Assembly: GCA_937943625.1 (NCBI GenBank)
Contig: CALEAD010000034.1
Location: 40,950 to 104,949, forward strand
DNA length: 64,000 nt
Reading direction: 5' to 3'
DNA from: an uncultured Anaerolineae bacterium
Lineage (GTDB): Bacteria > Chloroflexota > Anaerolineae > Promineifilales > Promineifilaceae
Part shown: in pieces, positions 9,978 through 17,862 of the stretch
Layout: each line of letters opens with the position of its first letter
Numbering within the stretch: position 1 is the first letter of the stretch
Notes under the pieces: model-generated
What the model saw: the letters and a program-made list of their open reading frames with translations, nothing else
What the model was told of the DNA's origin: nothing
Databases searched by the model: none
Program-made: the position numbers and the translations under genes

Positions 9978-10520
9978 TTATTGCATTGGGTTATGTTCTT
10001 GCTGAAAGGCTGCAATTGAGTTTTCGATAAAACCCCTGGCAATTTGTTGAATGCGCCAATGGGTGATGTTATGAGAGATTTTGTTGAGTACGGCCGTTGG
10101 CAACGGCCGTAACGCCCGCGGGGTGGGTAGATCAGCTTGTAGTTTTAGGTGATACTCGATGCGTGTATACTGGCCTTCGGCGAAAAAATAGGATTGACTC
10201 TGATAATAGCCGCGTGTAGTCGCAGACCTAAAGCCAGCCTCATCTGGTATGACAGGTGGGTATTCAGCGGGCAAAAAAGCGAGTAAGCGATTTTCACGGT
10301 CAAAGATCGCTTCAACGTCGCAAATAATGCGAATGTGATATGCGCCTAGCTCCGTTGTTTCGTAGGCCAGGCGAAAGACAGAACCGCCATTTGCCCCTAA
10401 CAAACGGATGTGCGGCAGAAAGAGCACTATTTTTTCTATTTCCTGGTAGTAACAATAGGCTGTTTGCCAATTTGCAGGAAACAGAAAAGAGAGTTGAGTG
10501 CTTCCGCGAACCTCGATCAT
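9978..10520 (-). CDS. conserved hypothetical protein, possibly SRPBCC/DUF1997-like
   Basis: About 180 residues, no signal peptide or membrane segment. The pattern resembles lipid- or pigment-binding SRPBCC folds such as DUF1997: an early phrase EKIVLFLPHIRLLG, a middle antiparallel strand region, and a C-terminal helix RIQQIARGFIENSIAAFQQE preceded by LPTPRALRPLPTAVLNKI. The assignment rests on general pattern only. ATG at 10520 (MIEVRGS) is a better start than the TTG further upstream. The C-terminus runs convergent with the permease gene. Two ACGGCCGT palindromes lie back to back in the coding sequence (10090-10110). Confidence 0.6.
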   Translation of the reverse strand: MIEVRGSTQLSFLFPANWQTAYCYYQEIEKIVLFLPHIRLLGANGGSVFRLAYETTELGAYHIRIICDVEAIFDRENRLLAFLPAEYPPVIPDEAGFRSATTRGYYQSQSYFFAEGQYTRIEYHLKLQADLPTPRALRPLPTAVLNKISHNITHWRIQQIARGFIENSIAAFQQEHNPMQ

Positions 10521-10600
10521 AAGGCATAGGCTAAATTGTTGCTTCAATCACTACTGCAAAGATAGAAGTTCAACAGAGTTGTTGCGCAAGGCTGCCCGAT

Positions 10601-11173
10601 TTACGAAGGTGCGTTGGAGTTGGATTGATCGCGCCTTAGCGCCTCCAGCGCCGAGGCCAGTGTGTCTAGCTGTTCGCTCAGGGTGCGCAAATCCTCGCGC
10701 GTCGGCACGCCCCGTGCAGCCAGATATTGCTCAATTTCTTCTTCGGAAAGAGCAGGCTTGCCCAGGAAACGGCCGCTTTGGGCCACCAACTTTTCCAACA
10801 GACGCCGTCCCTCTTCTTCCGCCAGCTCTCCCTGCTTCACCAGGTGACTTACGCGCTGCTCGATCTCTTCGTCTACCTGATGCAGCATTTCCAGCGACGA
10901 AACCAGCGAGCGCCGCAAATTCGTTAGCGTGTCTCCGCCAGCTTTCACCAACCCTGTCAGCACTGAGCGGGGCAAGAAGCCGCTATTCTTCTTTTCTTGC
11001 TCGAAGATGATCTGCGTCAACGTTACGGCCGTCAGGTCTTCGCCCGTCAGGTGATCTTGTACCTGCACTTCCTGGCCTTCGCGAATCAGGTCGGCAATCC
11101 CCTCCAGGGTGATGTAGCGCTTGACAGACGTGTCGTACAGCTTACGATTTGGGTAGCGTTTGATGATGATCAT
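10601..11173 (-). CDS. PhaR-like polyhydroxyalkanoate regulator with phasin-like C-terminus
   Basis: A 190-residue protein. Residues 1-60 are the PHA-synthesis-regulator DNA-binding domain: IIIKRYPNRKLYDTSVKRYI, then TLEGIADLIREG and ALT-type TQIIFEQE. In known PhaR proteins this domain binds DNA and PHA granules and represses phasin genes. The C-terminal half is a charged coiled coil with QGELAEEEGRRLLEKL and GVPTREDLRTLSEQLDTL. These match the neighbouring phasin (RGEIAEKDGRRLV, VPTKADIDALSRKI). The protein therefore looks like a DNA-binding domain joined to a phasin segment. It is followed upstream on the same strand by the phasin gene. No PHA synthase is in the window. Confidence 0.82.
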   Translation of the reverse strand: MIIIKRYPNRKLYDTSVKRYITLEGIADLIREGQEVQVQDHLTGEDLTAVTLTQIIFEQEKKNSGFLPRSVLTGLVKAGGDTLTNLRRSLVSSLEMLHQVDEEIEQRVSHLVKQGELAEEEGRRLLEKLVAQSGRFLGKPALSEEEIEQYLAARGVPTREDLRTLSEQLDTLASALEALRRDQSNSNAPS

Positions 11174-11304
11174 GGCGGTTCCTCGCAGAATGATTGGTAC
11201 GTATACCTGGTGCCATTATAGACGAAATGGGGCAGGCTCACCACTGCGATAGCGGCGCGGCGCCGTTGCGTCACAGCGCCACCGGGTTTTGCCAGGTGAA
11301 AAAG

Positions 11305-11356
11305 TTGGTTAGTTGGTTAATTTGATGGTTGATTTTCAGCCAACCAACCAACCTGA
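11305..11356. repeat. GTTGGTTAGTTGG low-complexity repeat
   Basis: GTTGGTTAGTTGGTTAATTT followed by TTTTCAGCCAACCAACCAAC can fold back on itself. Similar CAACTAA/GTTGGTTAG strings lie at 29970-30010 and 62750-62800, always between genes. Confidence 0.45.
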
Positions 11357-11421
11357 TAGGTACAAAAAGCGACGATCAAGCAAGTGAACCCAGAGGGCAC
11401 GAAGCTCTACACGGAAAAAGA

Positions 11422-11450
11422 AAAAGGGAGCAATCTGGCTCCCTTTTGTT
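11422..11450 (-). terminator. intrinsic terminator after the phasin gene
   Basis: AAAAGGGAGC and GCTCCCTTTT form a perfect 10-base stem with a 6-base loop. On the minus strand it is followed by a T-rich run (TTTTTCTTTTTCC). It lies 12 bases past the stop codon. Confidence 0.85.
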
Positions 11451-11461
11451 TTGCCTGGCCT

Positions 11462-11845
11462 TTAGGCCTCTGGCGTTTGCTGTGTTTTTTTTAGCTCGTC
11501 TACTTTCTTGGTCAGGTTGGTGATTTTGCGGCTTAGGGCGTCAATGTCAGCTTTGGTCGGCACATTCATGCGGTTCAAAATGGACTCGATGCGCTTTTCC
11601 AGCTCTTCCTCGGCATCGGCCACCTGCTTTTTGCGCCGCTCCATAATGTCGTTCACCAGGCGACGGCCGTCTTTTTCGGCAATCTCGCCCCGTTCGATCA
11701 GGCGGTTGACAAACTCTTCGATCTCTTCCTGCGCCAGGGCGACAACGCCCACACCAGCCAGCAAGACCTTGCGCACGGCCGTCAACATCGGGTTGCCATC
11801 TTTGGCCACAACCTCATCGTGGACTTCAATCGTTTCTTCACTCAT
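11462..11845 (-). CDS. phasin family protein (PhaF/PhaI-like)
   Basis: A 127-residue amphipathic, mostly helical protein. The core VRKVLLAGVGVVALAQEEIE followed by FVNRLIERGEIAEKDGRRLV is the recognisable phasin-family block. The rest is coiled coil ending in lysine-rich TNLTKKVDELKKTQ. Phasins coat polyhydroxyalkanoate granules. Related proteins in organisms without PHA may be general coiled-coil scaffolds. The neighbouring PhaR-like gene supports a granule-related role. An AGGAGATAAATC Shine-Dalgarno precedes the ATG on the minus strand, and a strong terminator follows. Confidence 0.82.
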   Translation of the reverse strand: MSEETIEVHDEVVAKDGNPMLTAVRKVLLAGVGVVALAQEEIEEFVNRLIERGEIAEKDGRRLVNDIMERRKKQVADAEEELEKRIESILNRMNVPTKADIDALSRKITNLTKKVDELKKTQQTPEA

Positions 11846-11987
11846 GATTTATCTCCTTATGCAAATGCAAGCCAGGCGCTTGCTGCCTGGACCGAAAATT
11901 CTCTTTATGCCAGCCTATAACGCAGTGCGTTATCGTCTGACATTTTAACGCGACGCAGCATAGGTGTCAAGCTACACAGGTCAGGAT

Positions 11988-12112
11988 CGGTGAAAATGAC
12001 CGCCGACAGCGACCACTGTCTGCGGTCGGCGGTGTGCGGTCAGCGGTCCACCTTGTAAATGGAACCTGCGCTACATTCTCATTTGTGGTGGTGTGCCACC
12101 GCTCATAAACTC
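11988..12112 (+). repeat. composite R1-R2 intergenic repeat
   Basis: GAAAATGACCGCCGACAGCG opens the R1 part, which continues with inverted GCGGTCGGCGG units. CACCTTGTAAATGGAACCTG then begins the R2 part, ending in GGTGGTGTGCCACCGCTCAT. The R2 portion is the best match to the copy before smc. Confidence 0.75.
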
Positions 12113-12194
12113 TCCCTTGCCAAAGAGTGCTGCCAGACGTTACAATGTCGCTTGGAAGAGCAACAAGGGGCGGAGCAAAAAAGGGAGAAAAGGG

Positions 12195-13187
12195 ATGCAA
12201 CCGCTGTTTGACCTGGGTATACAAACCAGCCAATGGTTGCAGGCTGCCTATCCGCAGCTTGCTGCTTTCTTTGATTTCATCAGCAGTCTGGGGTTAGAGG
12301 AATTTTACCTGGCCGTTATTCCCCTGATTTATTGGTCAATTCACAAACCGCTGGGGCGCAGCCTGGCCTACGTGTTTTTATTCACCAATGCGTGGGTGGC
12401 GCTGCTGAAGCATGGGCTGCGCGGCCCACGACCTTTTTGGCTGGATAGCGAGTTGGCGCTCTGGCCAGAAGAGAGCTATGGCATTCCCAGTGGGCACGCG
12501 GCGCTGGCAACGGCCGTTTACCTGTTCATTGCCGGTTGGGTGCGCAAGAGGTGGGTGTGGGGCGTGGCCATTGTCATGGTTATACTCATGGGCCTCAGCC
12601 GCATCTACCTGGGCAGCCACTTCATCCACGACGTGCTGGGCGGCATTTTGCTGGCACTGCTGATTTTAGCCGGCTACGTGTTTTGGCGGCAGCGCTACGC
12701 GGCTGGTTTTGGCAAACGCATCCTGGGCTATCGCCTGATGGTAGCCCTGGTCATTCCCATTGGCATTACCTTGCTTTACGTCGTCGTGCGCCTGCTGATT
12801 GGCACGCCCAACCTGAATGTGACCTGGGTTGCCTATATTGAGGTGGCGGAATTGGCGGGTATTGAGGGGGCGGCAACGGCCGTTGGTAGTTTGTTGGGTG
12901 CGGGCATTGGCCTGATCCTGGAAGGTAGCCGCGTGCGTTTTCGCACCGAAGGCCCTATCTGGCAAAAGGGGGCGCGTTACCTGGTAGGCATCATCATTAC
13001 CGTCATTCTCTGGCGTGGGCTTGGACTGCTCTTTGATTTAGAACCGCTTTGGGCAGCCATTCCTCTGCGCGTGCTGCGCTATACGCTGGTCTTGCTTTGG
13101 GTCTCCTATTATGCGCCGCTGCTTTTTGTGCGCCTGAAGCTGGCGCAGGCAGACCCGCCGCCCAAAATCACCATGACCCCCCCGTAA
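12195..13187 (+). CDS. PAP2-family membrane phosphatase
   Basis: A 330-residue integral membrane protein with a type 2 phosphatidic acid phosphatase core. The three catalytic motifs are visible: KHGLRGPRPF, then YGIPSGHAALATA, then SRIYLGSHFIHDVLGG. Several more hydrophobic segments follow in a C-terminal extension. Members dephosphorylate lipid phosphates such as undecaprenyl diphosphate or phosphatidate at the outer membrane face. The exact substrate cannot be told. The ATG at 12195 follows a GGGAGAAAAGGG ribosome binding site. The frame is open upstream to 12093 only through an R2 repeat. Confidence 0.88.
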   Translation: MQPLFDLGIQTSQWLQAAYPQLAAFFDFISSLGLEEFYLAVIPLIYWSIHKPLGRSLAYVFLFTNAWVALLKHGLRGPRPFWLDSELALWPEESYGIPSGHAALATAVYLFIAGWVRKRWVWGVAIVMVILMGLSRIYLGSHFIHDVLGGILLALLILAGYVFWRQRYAAGFGKRILGYRLMVALVIPIGITLLYVVVRLLIGTPNLNVTWVAYIEVAELAGIEGAATAVGSLLGAGIGLILEGSRVRFRTEGPIWQKGARYLVGIIITVILWRGLGLLFDLEPLWAAIPLRVLRYTLVLLWVSYYAPLLFVRLKLAQADPPPKITMTPP

Positions 13188-13196
13188 CTGGCCAGG

Positions 13197-13589
13197 CTAT
13201 GCCGAAAGCCGGTAAATCTGTTCTCCTGGCTGCGTCAGCGGAAAGCGCAGCGACTCGCGGTGATAGTTTTGCCGTGCTTTTTGCTCCGGGTGATCGTAGT
13301 AAATTTGTGCTGTTAGCTCATATTCGGCTGTGGGTTCCGCATCGCGCAGGTGCATTGTCAGGGTGATGTTGGGCGAATTGGCTTCAATCAGCACCATGGA
13401 GCCGGCAATCACGCCATCACTGTTGACAATTGTGATGTCAATGCATGGCGGCTCACGGAAGGGCGTTAGTTCCATGCCCACCGCCACGCGGCGCAAATCT
13501 TCATACACAAACAGGCCAATTTGCTTAAAGCGCACATCTTCGCGCGCTTTAGGGACTTCGAGTGCGTTGTCGAAAAAGTTGATGTCCAT
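13197..13589 (-). CDS. conserved hypothetical protein downstream of mfd
   Basis: A 130-residue soluble protein that I do not recognise as a named family. It starts MDINFFDNALEVPKAREDVR, has a beta-rich middle (CIDITIVNSDGVIAGSMVLI, ITLTMHLRDA) and ends LTQPGEQIYRLSA. The ATG abuts the mfd stop codon, with GAGGGG further upstream inside mfd, so translational coupling to mfd is likely. A TTG 12 bases earlier is a weaker start. Confidence 0.72.
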   Translation of the reverse strand: MDINFFDNALEVPKAREDVRFKQIGLFVYEDLRRVAVGMELTPFREPPCIDITIVNSDGVIAGSMVLIEANSPNITLTMHLRDAEPTAEYELTAQIYYDHPEQKARQNYHRESLRFPLTQPGEQIYRLSA

Positions 13590-13590
13590 A

Positions 13591-16500
13591 TTACCGTTCA
13601 AACCCCTCTAACTTCTCCAAAATTTGTACCAGCGCCACCTGCCACTCGCGTGTGCTCAGCTCCCGCTTCAGCCAGATGGCCTTGCGGCTGACGCGCGCTG
13701 CGTCGCCCAGGTAACGCTGCAAGCGGTAGCGATCTACGTGTTCCAGCTCGGCAATGTGGATGCGAATTTGGCCCGCCTCAGTGGTAACGGCCGTTACCTG
13801 CGCCCTTGTTGCTAACACCTTAATGCGTAGCTGGTAGAGCAAATTATCCAACGGGTCAGGAATTGGCCCAAAGCGGTCGGTCAGTTCTGCCGCCATTTCG
13901 TCAATTTCCGCCATGCTGGTCAACATCGCCATGCGGCGGTAGAGGCGCAGGCGCAGCGCCGCGTCTGGTACGTAGTCTGTTGGCACATAAGTAGCCAGGG
14001 GCAGATCAATCAGTGCCCCTTCTACCATGTCTGGCGGGGGCATTTCCCCTTTGGCCTCTGCTTTGCGCCGTTTAACGGCCGTTGCCAGCAGCCGCGTGTA
14101 CAAATCCAGCCCCACCGCCGAGATGTGCCCACTTTGTGCTCCTCCCAGCAAATCCCCGGCGCCGCGCAGCTCCATATCCCGCGTGGCAATGGCATACCCC
14201 GCGCCCAGGTCAGTATGCTCCGCCAGTGCTTCCAGACGTGCCTGTGCCTCTGGCGTTAGCCGCCGCCAGGGCGCATGGAAAAAGTAGGCATAAGCGCGCC
14301 GCGCGCCGCGTCCCACGCGCCCACGCAGTTGGTAAAGCTGCGCCAGGCCAAACTGCTCGGCGCGATCCACAATCAGCGTATTGGCATTGGGGAAATCCAG
14401 CCCACTTTCAATGATGGTCGTACTCAGCAGCACATCAATTTTGCCATCGGCAAAATCCAGCATGATTTGTTCAAGCTGTCGCTCACTCATTTGTCCGTGC
14501 CCGACCACCACGCGCGCTTTAGGGATCAGCCGCTCAATTTGTTGCCGTACCAGTTCAATTGTTTGCACGCGGTTGTGCACCACAAATACCTGCCCGCCCC
14601 GGTCTAGCTCACGCAAAATGGCGCGGCGCAGGCGCGCATCATCCATCTCACCTACGTAAGTCTGCACCGGTAGTCGCTCGGCAGGTGCCGTTTCGATCAT
14701 GCTGATGTTGCGCACGCCGGTCAGGCTCATATACAGCGTGCGCGGGATGGGCGTGGCGGTCATCGTCAGCACGTCTACTTCTGTGCGCCACTGCTTCAGT
14801 CGCTCTTTGTGCGCCACGCCAAAGCGCTGCTCCTCATCAATAATCACCAGCCCCAAATCCTTAAAGGATACATCGTCTGAAAGCAGCCGGTGCGTGCCGA
14901 TGATGATGTCTATTTTGCCGGCGCGCACGTCTTGCACAATGCGCTCTTGCTGGGCTGGCGTGCGAAAGCGCGAAAGCATCTCTACTTTCAGAGGGAAGGG
15001 AGCCAGGCGCTCGCGGAAGGTGTTGTAATGCTGCTGCGCCAGAATGGTGGTGGGAACCAGAATGGCCACCTGCTTGCCGTCCATCACCGCCTTGAAAGCG
15101 GCGCGTAGGGCGACTTCTGTTTTGCCGTAGCCCACGTCGCCACAAATCAGGCGGTCCATGGGCTGCGCTTTTTCCATATCTTTTTTCACTTCTTCAATGA
15201 CACGCAGCTGGTCTTCTGTTTCCTGGTAGGGAAAGCTGGCTTCCAGCTCAGCCTGCCACTCGTTGTCTGGGGCAAAGGCGTGGCCGGGCACAAGCTCTCT
15301 GGCGGCGTAAAGCTCTAGCAGTTCCCTTGCCAGTTCATCGGCGGCGCGTTGTGCTTTGGCTTTTGCCTGGCCCCAGGAACGTTCGCCCAGGCGGTGCATA
15401 GCGGGAGGGCGGTCTTCGGTGCCAATCCATTTGCTTAGGCGGTCAGCCTGGTGAACAGGCACGTAGAGGGTGTCGCTGTTGGCATATTGCACCAGCAGAT
15501 ATTCGCGCTCTGTGCCGCCGATGGTGCGCACCACCAACCCCTGGAACTGGCCAATGCCGTACTCCAGGTGTACCACGTAGTCGCCCGCCTGAATGTCGGA
15601 GAAGTAGGTTTCTGGCGCAGAAAGGCGCGGGGTGATGCGGCGGCGCGGCGCGGGGCGGTTCCAGCCAAAAATTTCGCCGTCGCTGAGCAGGTCGAGCAGG
15701 ATTTTGTTATCTTCGCGCCGTATCAGGGTAAAGCCTTCGGCCAGGGCGCCGTTGACAAAGGTCAGGCTGCTTTCTGGGGGTAGTTGGGTGATGGTTTCTT
15801 GGGGTAGCAGCGGTGTGGCGGCGCCTGGTAGGGTGCTGGCCGGCTCTTTGCCGGCTTTGTGCTCTTCGCGCCATAGTTCTGCCAGACGTGCAGCCTGGCG
15901 GCTGATGACGACGATGCGCTCGCCTTCGCGGCGGGCAGAGTGAAGATGGGTCATGAAGGGGCGCATTTGCCCACCGTAACGGGGGCCTGGCTCAAAGGCT
16001 GCAGCCAGGTGGCGCAACGGCCGTGTTGCGTCTACCACTTCATTTATTTCTTGCTCGCCTAGAATTAACGGCTGCCACCATTGTAGGTTGGCAGACATGG
16101 TGGGCCAATCGAACACTGGGCTGGGGTAGCCGGGGGGCAGGCTGCCCTGCTCTTCGCGCATCTGGTTGGCATGGGCGAGAAAGTCGGCAACGGCCGTTTC
16201 CAATTCTGGCCAGTCGTCCACCACCAGCAGCGTTTCCGGCGGTAAATAGTCGAGCAGGCTGGCCGGCTGCGGGTAGATCAGCGGTAGATAATACTCTAGC
16301 ATGGGAAAGGCACGGCCAGCGCACAGGTCGGCAATGTCGTCGCGCCAGGAGGGCAGGCTGCCGGGGACGGGCGCTTCCTCGGCGGCGATGGTTTGTGCAT
16401 ATTCTCGCGCGGCACCGGGTAGTGCTTCTCGCGCCGGAGGGATCACGGCCGTTTCCACCCGACCTGTATCTAGCGACAGCGAGCGCTGTGTGGCGGGGTC

Positions 16501-17154
16501 AAAGTAGCGCATGGTTTCTATTTCGTCGCCGAAGAGTTCAATGCGGATGGGAAAGGGCGCAGAGACGGGATAAATATCCAGAATACCGCCGCGCCGCGAG
16601 AACTGCCCGGCAGCTTCTACCACACTGACGGCTTCGTAGCCCACGTCGGCCCAGGTTTGCGCGATCTTTTCCAGGTCTATGACCCCGCCCAGGCGCAGCA
16701 CGCGCGTGGCGGCGAGAAAACGGCGTCTGGGCAGCGTCTTTTGTAGCAGGGCGCGCGCGGAGGTGACGATGAGCGGGGGCTGTGGCGTCGGCGGGATGAG
16801 GGGGTGTTGCCCGGCAATGAGGCGCGTGAGAAGCTGTAAACGGCCGTTGCGCGTGCGCTCGCTCCATGGACCCCGGTCATAAGGCAGGGGGGTGGGCTCT
16901 GGCAGGCGCAGCACGCTGCCGCTTTCTGGCAGCCAGTTTTCCAGCGCCTGCTGCCAGTTAGTGGCGGCGTCCATGCGCCCGGTGATGAGCACAACTGGTG
17001 CACGCTTTTCCAGGAAGAGGCGCGCCAACACGGGTGCGCGGGCGCTGGCGGGCAGCAGCAGGGCCGGTAAGGGCTGGCGCTTATCGAGCGCCTGTTGCAG
17101 TTCGGTCCAGGCTGGTAGCTGATCAAAAATGCGTAGGAGACCGGAGATGCTCAT
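13591..17154 (-). CDS. mfd: transcription-repair coupling factor Mfd
   Basis: A 1,187-residue DNA translocase that removes stalled RNA polymerase and recruits UvrA for transcription-coupled repair. The UvrB-like N-terminal modules occupy about the first 400 residues (RRGGILDIYP). The RNA polymerase interaction domain has GDYVVHLEYGIGQFQGL. The RecG-like helicase core shows LICGDVGYGKTEVALRAAFK (motif I), IIDEEQRFG (DEEQ box), LTMTATPIPRTL, and QLYQLRGRVGRG (motif VI). The TRCF C-terminal domain follows. The length is normal. pth is upstream on the same strand, about 50 bases away. Confidence 0.96.
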   Translation of the reverse strand: MSISGLLRIFDQLPAWTELQQALDKRQPLPALLLPASARAPVLARLFLEKRAPVVLITGRMDAATNWQQALENWLPESGSVLRLPEPTPLPYDRGPWSERTRNGRLQLLTRLIAGQHPLIPPTPQPPLIVTSARALLQKTLPRRRFLAATRVLRLGGVIDLEKIAQTWADVGYEAVSVVEAAGQFSRRGGILDIYPVSAPFPIRIELFGDEIETMRYFDPATQRSLSLDTGRVETAVIPPAREALPGAAREYAQTIAAEEAPVPGSLPSWRDDIADLCAGRAFPMLEYYLPLIYPQPASLLDYLPPETLLVVDDWPELETAVADFLAHANQMREEQGSLPPGYPSPVFDWPTMSANLQWWQPLILGEQEINEVVDATRPLRHLAAAFEPGPRYGGQMRPFMTHLHSARREGERIVVISRQAARLAELWREEHKAGKEPASTLPGAATPLLPQETITQLPPESSLTFVNGALAEGFTLIRREDNKILLDLLSDGEIFGWNRPAPRRRITPRLSAPETYFSDIQAGDYVVHLEYGIGQFQGLVVRTIGGTEREYLLVQYANSDTLYVPVHQADRLSKWIGTEDRPPAMHRLGERSWGQAKAKAQRAADELARELLELYAARELVPGHAFAPDNEWQAELEASFPYQETEDQLRVIEEVKKDMEKAQPMDRLICGDVGYGKTEVALRAAFKAVMDGKQVAILVPTTILAQQHYNTFRERLAPFPLKVEMLSRFRTPAQQERIVQDVRAGKIDIIIGTHRLLSDDVSFKDLGLVIIDEEQRFGVAHKERLKQWRTEVDVLTMTATPIPRTLYMSLTGVRNISMIETAPAERLPVQTYVGEMDDARLRRAILRELDRGGQVFVVHNRVQTIELVRQQIERLIPKARVVVGHGQMSERQLEQIMLDFADGKIDVLLSTTIIESGLDFPNANTLIVDRAEQFGLAQLYQLRGRVGRGARRAYAYFFHAPWRRLTPEAQARLEALAEHTDLGAGYAIATRDMELRGAGDLLGGAQSGHISAVGLDLYTRLLATAVKRRKAEAKGEMPPPDMVEGALIDLPLATYVPTDYVPDAALRLRLYRRMAMLTSMAEIDEMAAELTDRFGPIPDPLDNLLYQLRIKVLATRAQVTAVTTEAGQIRIHIAELEHVDRYRLQRYLGDAARVSRKAIWLKRELSTREWQVALVQILEKLEGFER

Positions 17155-17205
17155 GGAATAGTGGAAGTGGCCAATAGATAGTGGTTAGCTTGATGCCTTC
17201 ACGTT

Positions 17206-17775
17206 TTACTGAATATGTTTGTTGTGGCGAGACATCGCCATCTGAATGCCGTCGGTGATAAAAGTTTCAATGGCGAGCACGGCTTCATCGAGGATTTGCG
17301 CCAGCAACGGCCGTTCAGCAGCATCAAAGTCACGCAGTACCCAGGCGGCAGCGTCCATGTTCCCCGGCGGGCGGCCAATGCCCAAACGCAGGCGCGGAAA
17401 TTCCATACCCAGGTGCTGGATGATGGATTTCATGCCGTTGTGCCCGCCGGCGCTTCCCTGCTCGCGCAGGCGAATTGTGCCAAAGGGCAGGTCTAGCTCA
17501 TCGTATACCACCAGCACCTGCGCCGGGGGAATTTTGTAGAAGGCGGCCAATGGCCCAACACTATTGCCGCTGAGGTTCATGAAGGTTTGCGGCTTGGCCA
17601 GGGTGACGTCACGGTCGTGAATACGGCCTCTGCCCACAATGGCCAGGTTACGCATGGTGTTCAGGGGAATGGCATGCTTTGCTGCCAGACGGTCTATGGC
17701 CATAAAGCCAATGTTGTGCCGGTTTTCTTGATATTTGCGCCCAGGGTTGCCCAGGCCGACGATGAGGAAGCGCAT
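17206..17775 (-). CDS. pth: peptidyl-tRNA hydrolase
   Basis: A 189-residue cytosolic esterase that recycles peptidyl-tRNA released from ribosomes. It opens with MRFLIVGLGNPGRKYQENRH, which contains the family signature and the catalytic histidine of the RHNIGF motif. KPQTFMNLSG, VYDELDLPFG and GGHNGMKSI are the other conserved blocks with the expected Asn, Asp and His residues. The length is typical. It is upstream of mfd and could be co-transcribed with it. Confidence 0.96.
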   Translation of the reverse strand: MRFLIVGLGNPGRKYQENRHNIGFMAIDRLAAKHAIPLNTMRNLAIVGRGRIHDRDVTLAKPQTFMNLSGNSVGPLAAFYKIPPAQVLVVYDELDLPFGTIRLREQGSAGGHNGMKSIIQHLGMEFPRLRLGIGRPPGNMDAAAWVLRDFDAAERPLLAQILDEAVLAIETFITDGIQMAMSRHNKHIQ

Positions 17776-17785
17776 AGGAAGGATG

Positions 17786-17862
17786 GGTTGTGAATTGTGA
17801 ATTGTGAATTGCTACCCGCTACTCACACTTGCTACTCGCTACTCCCTACTCGCTACTCCCTC
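17786..17862. repeat. short tandem intergenic repeats
   Basis: GTGAATT is repeated three times (GTGAATTGTGAATTGTGAAT), followed by alternating GCTACTC and CCTACTC units up to the end of the binding-protein gene. The last units overlap that gene's stop. The units are too short and irregular for a CRISPR. Confidence 0.6.

Noticed and set aside
12378..12629. Minus-strand frame inside the PAP2 gene
   Set aside because: Antisense to transmembrane and catalytic motifs of the PAP2 protein, no motif of its own.
17786..17862. Repeats resembling a CRISPR array
   Set aside because: Units are 5-8 bases, irregular and without spacers; no cas gene is present.
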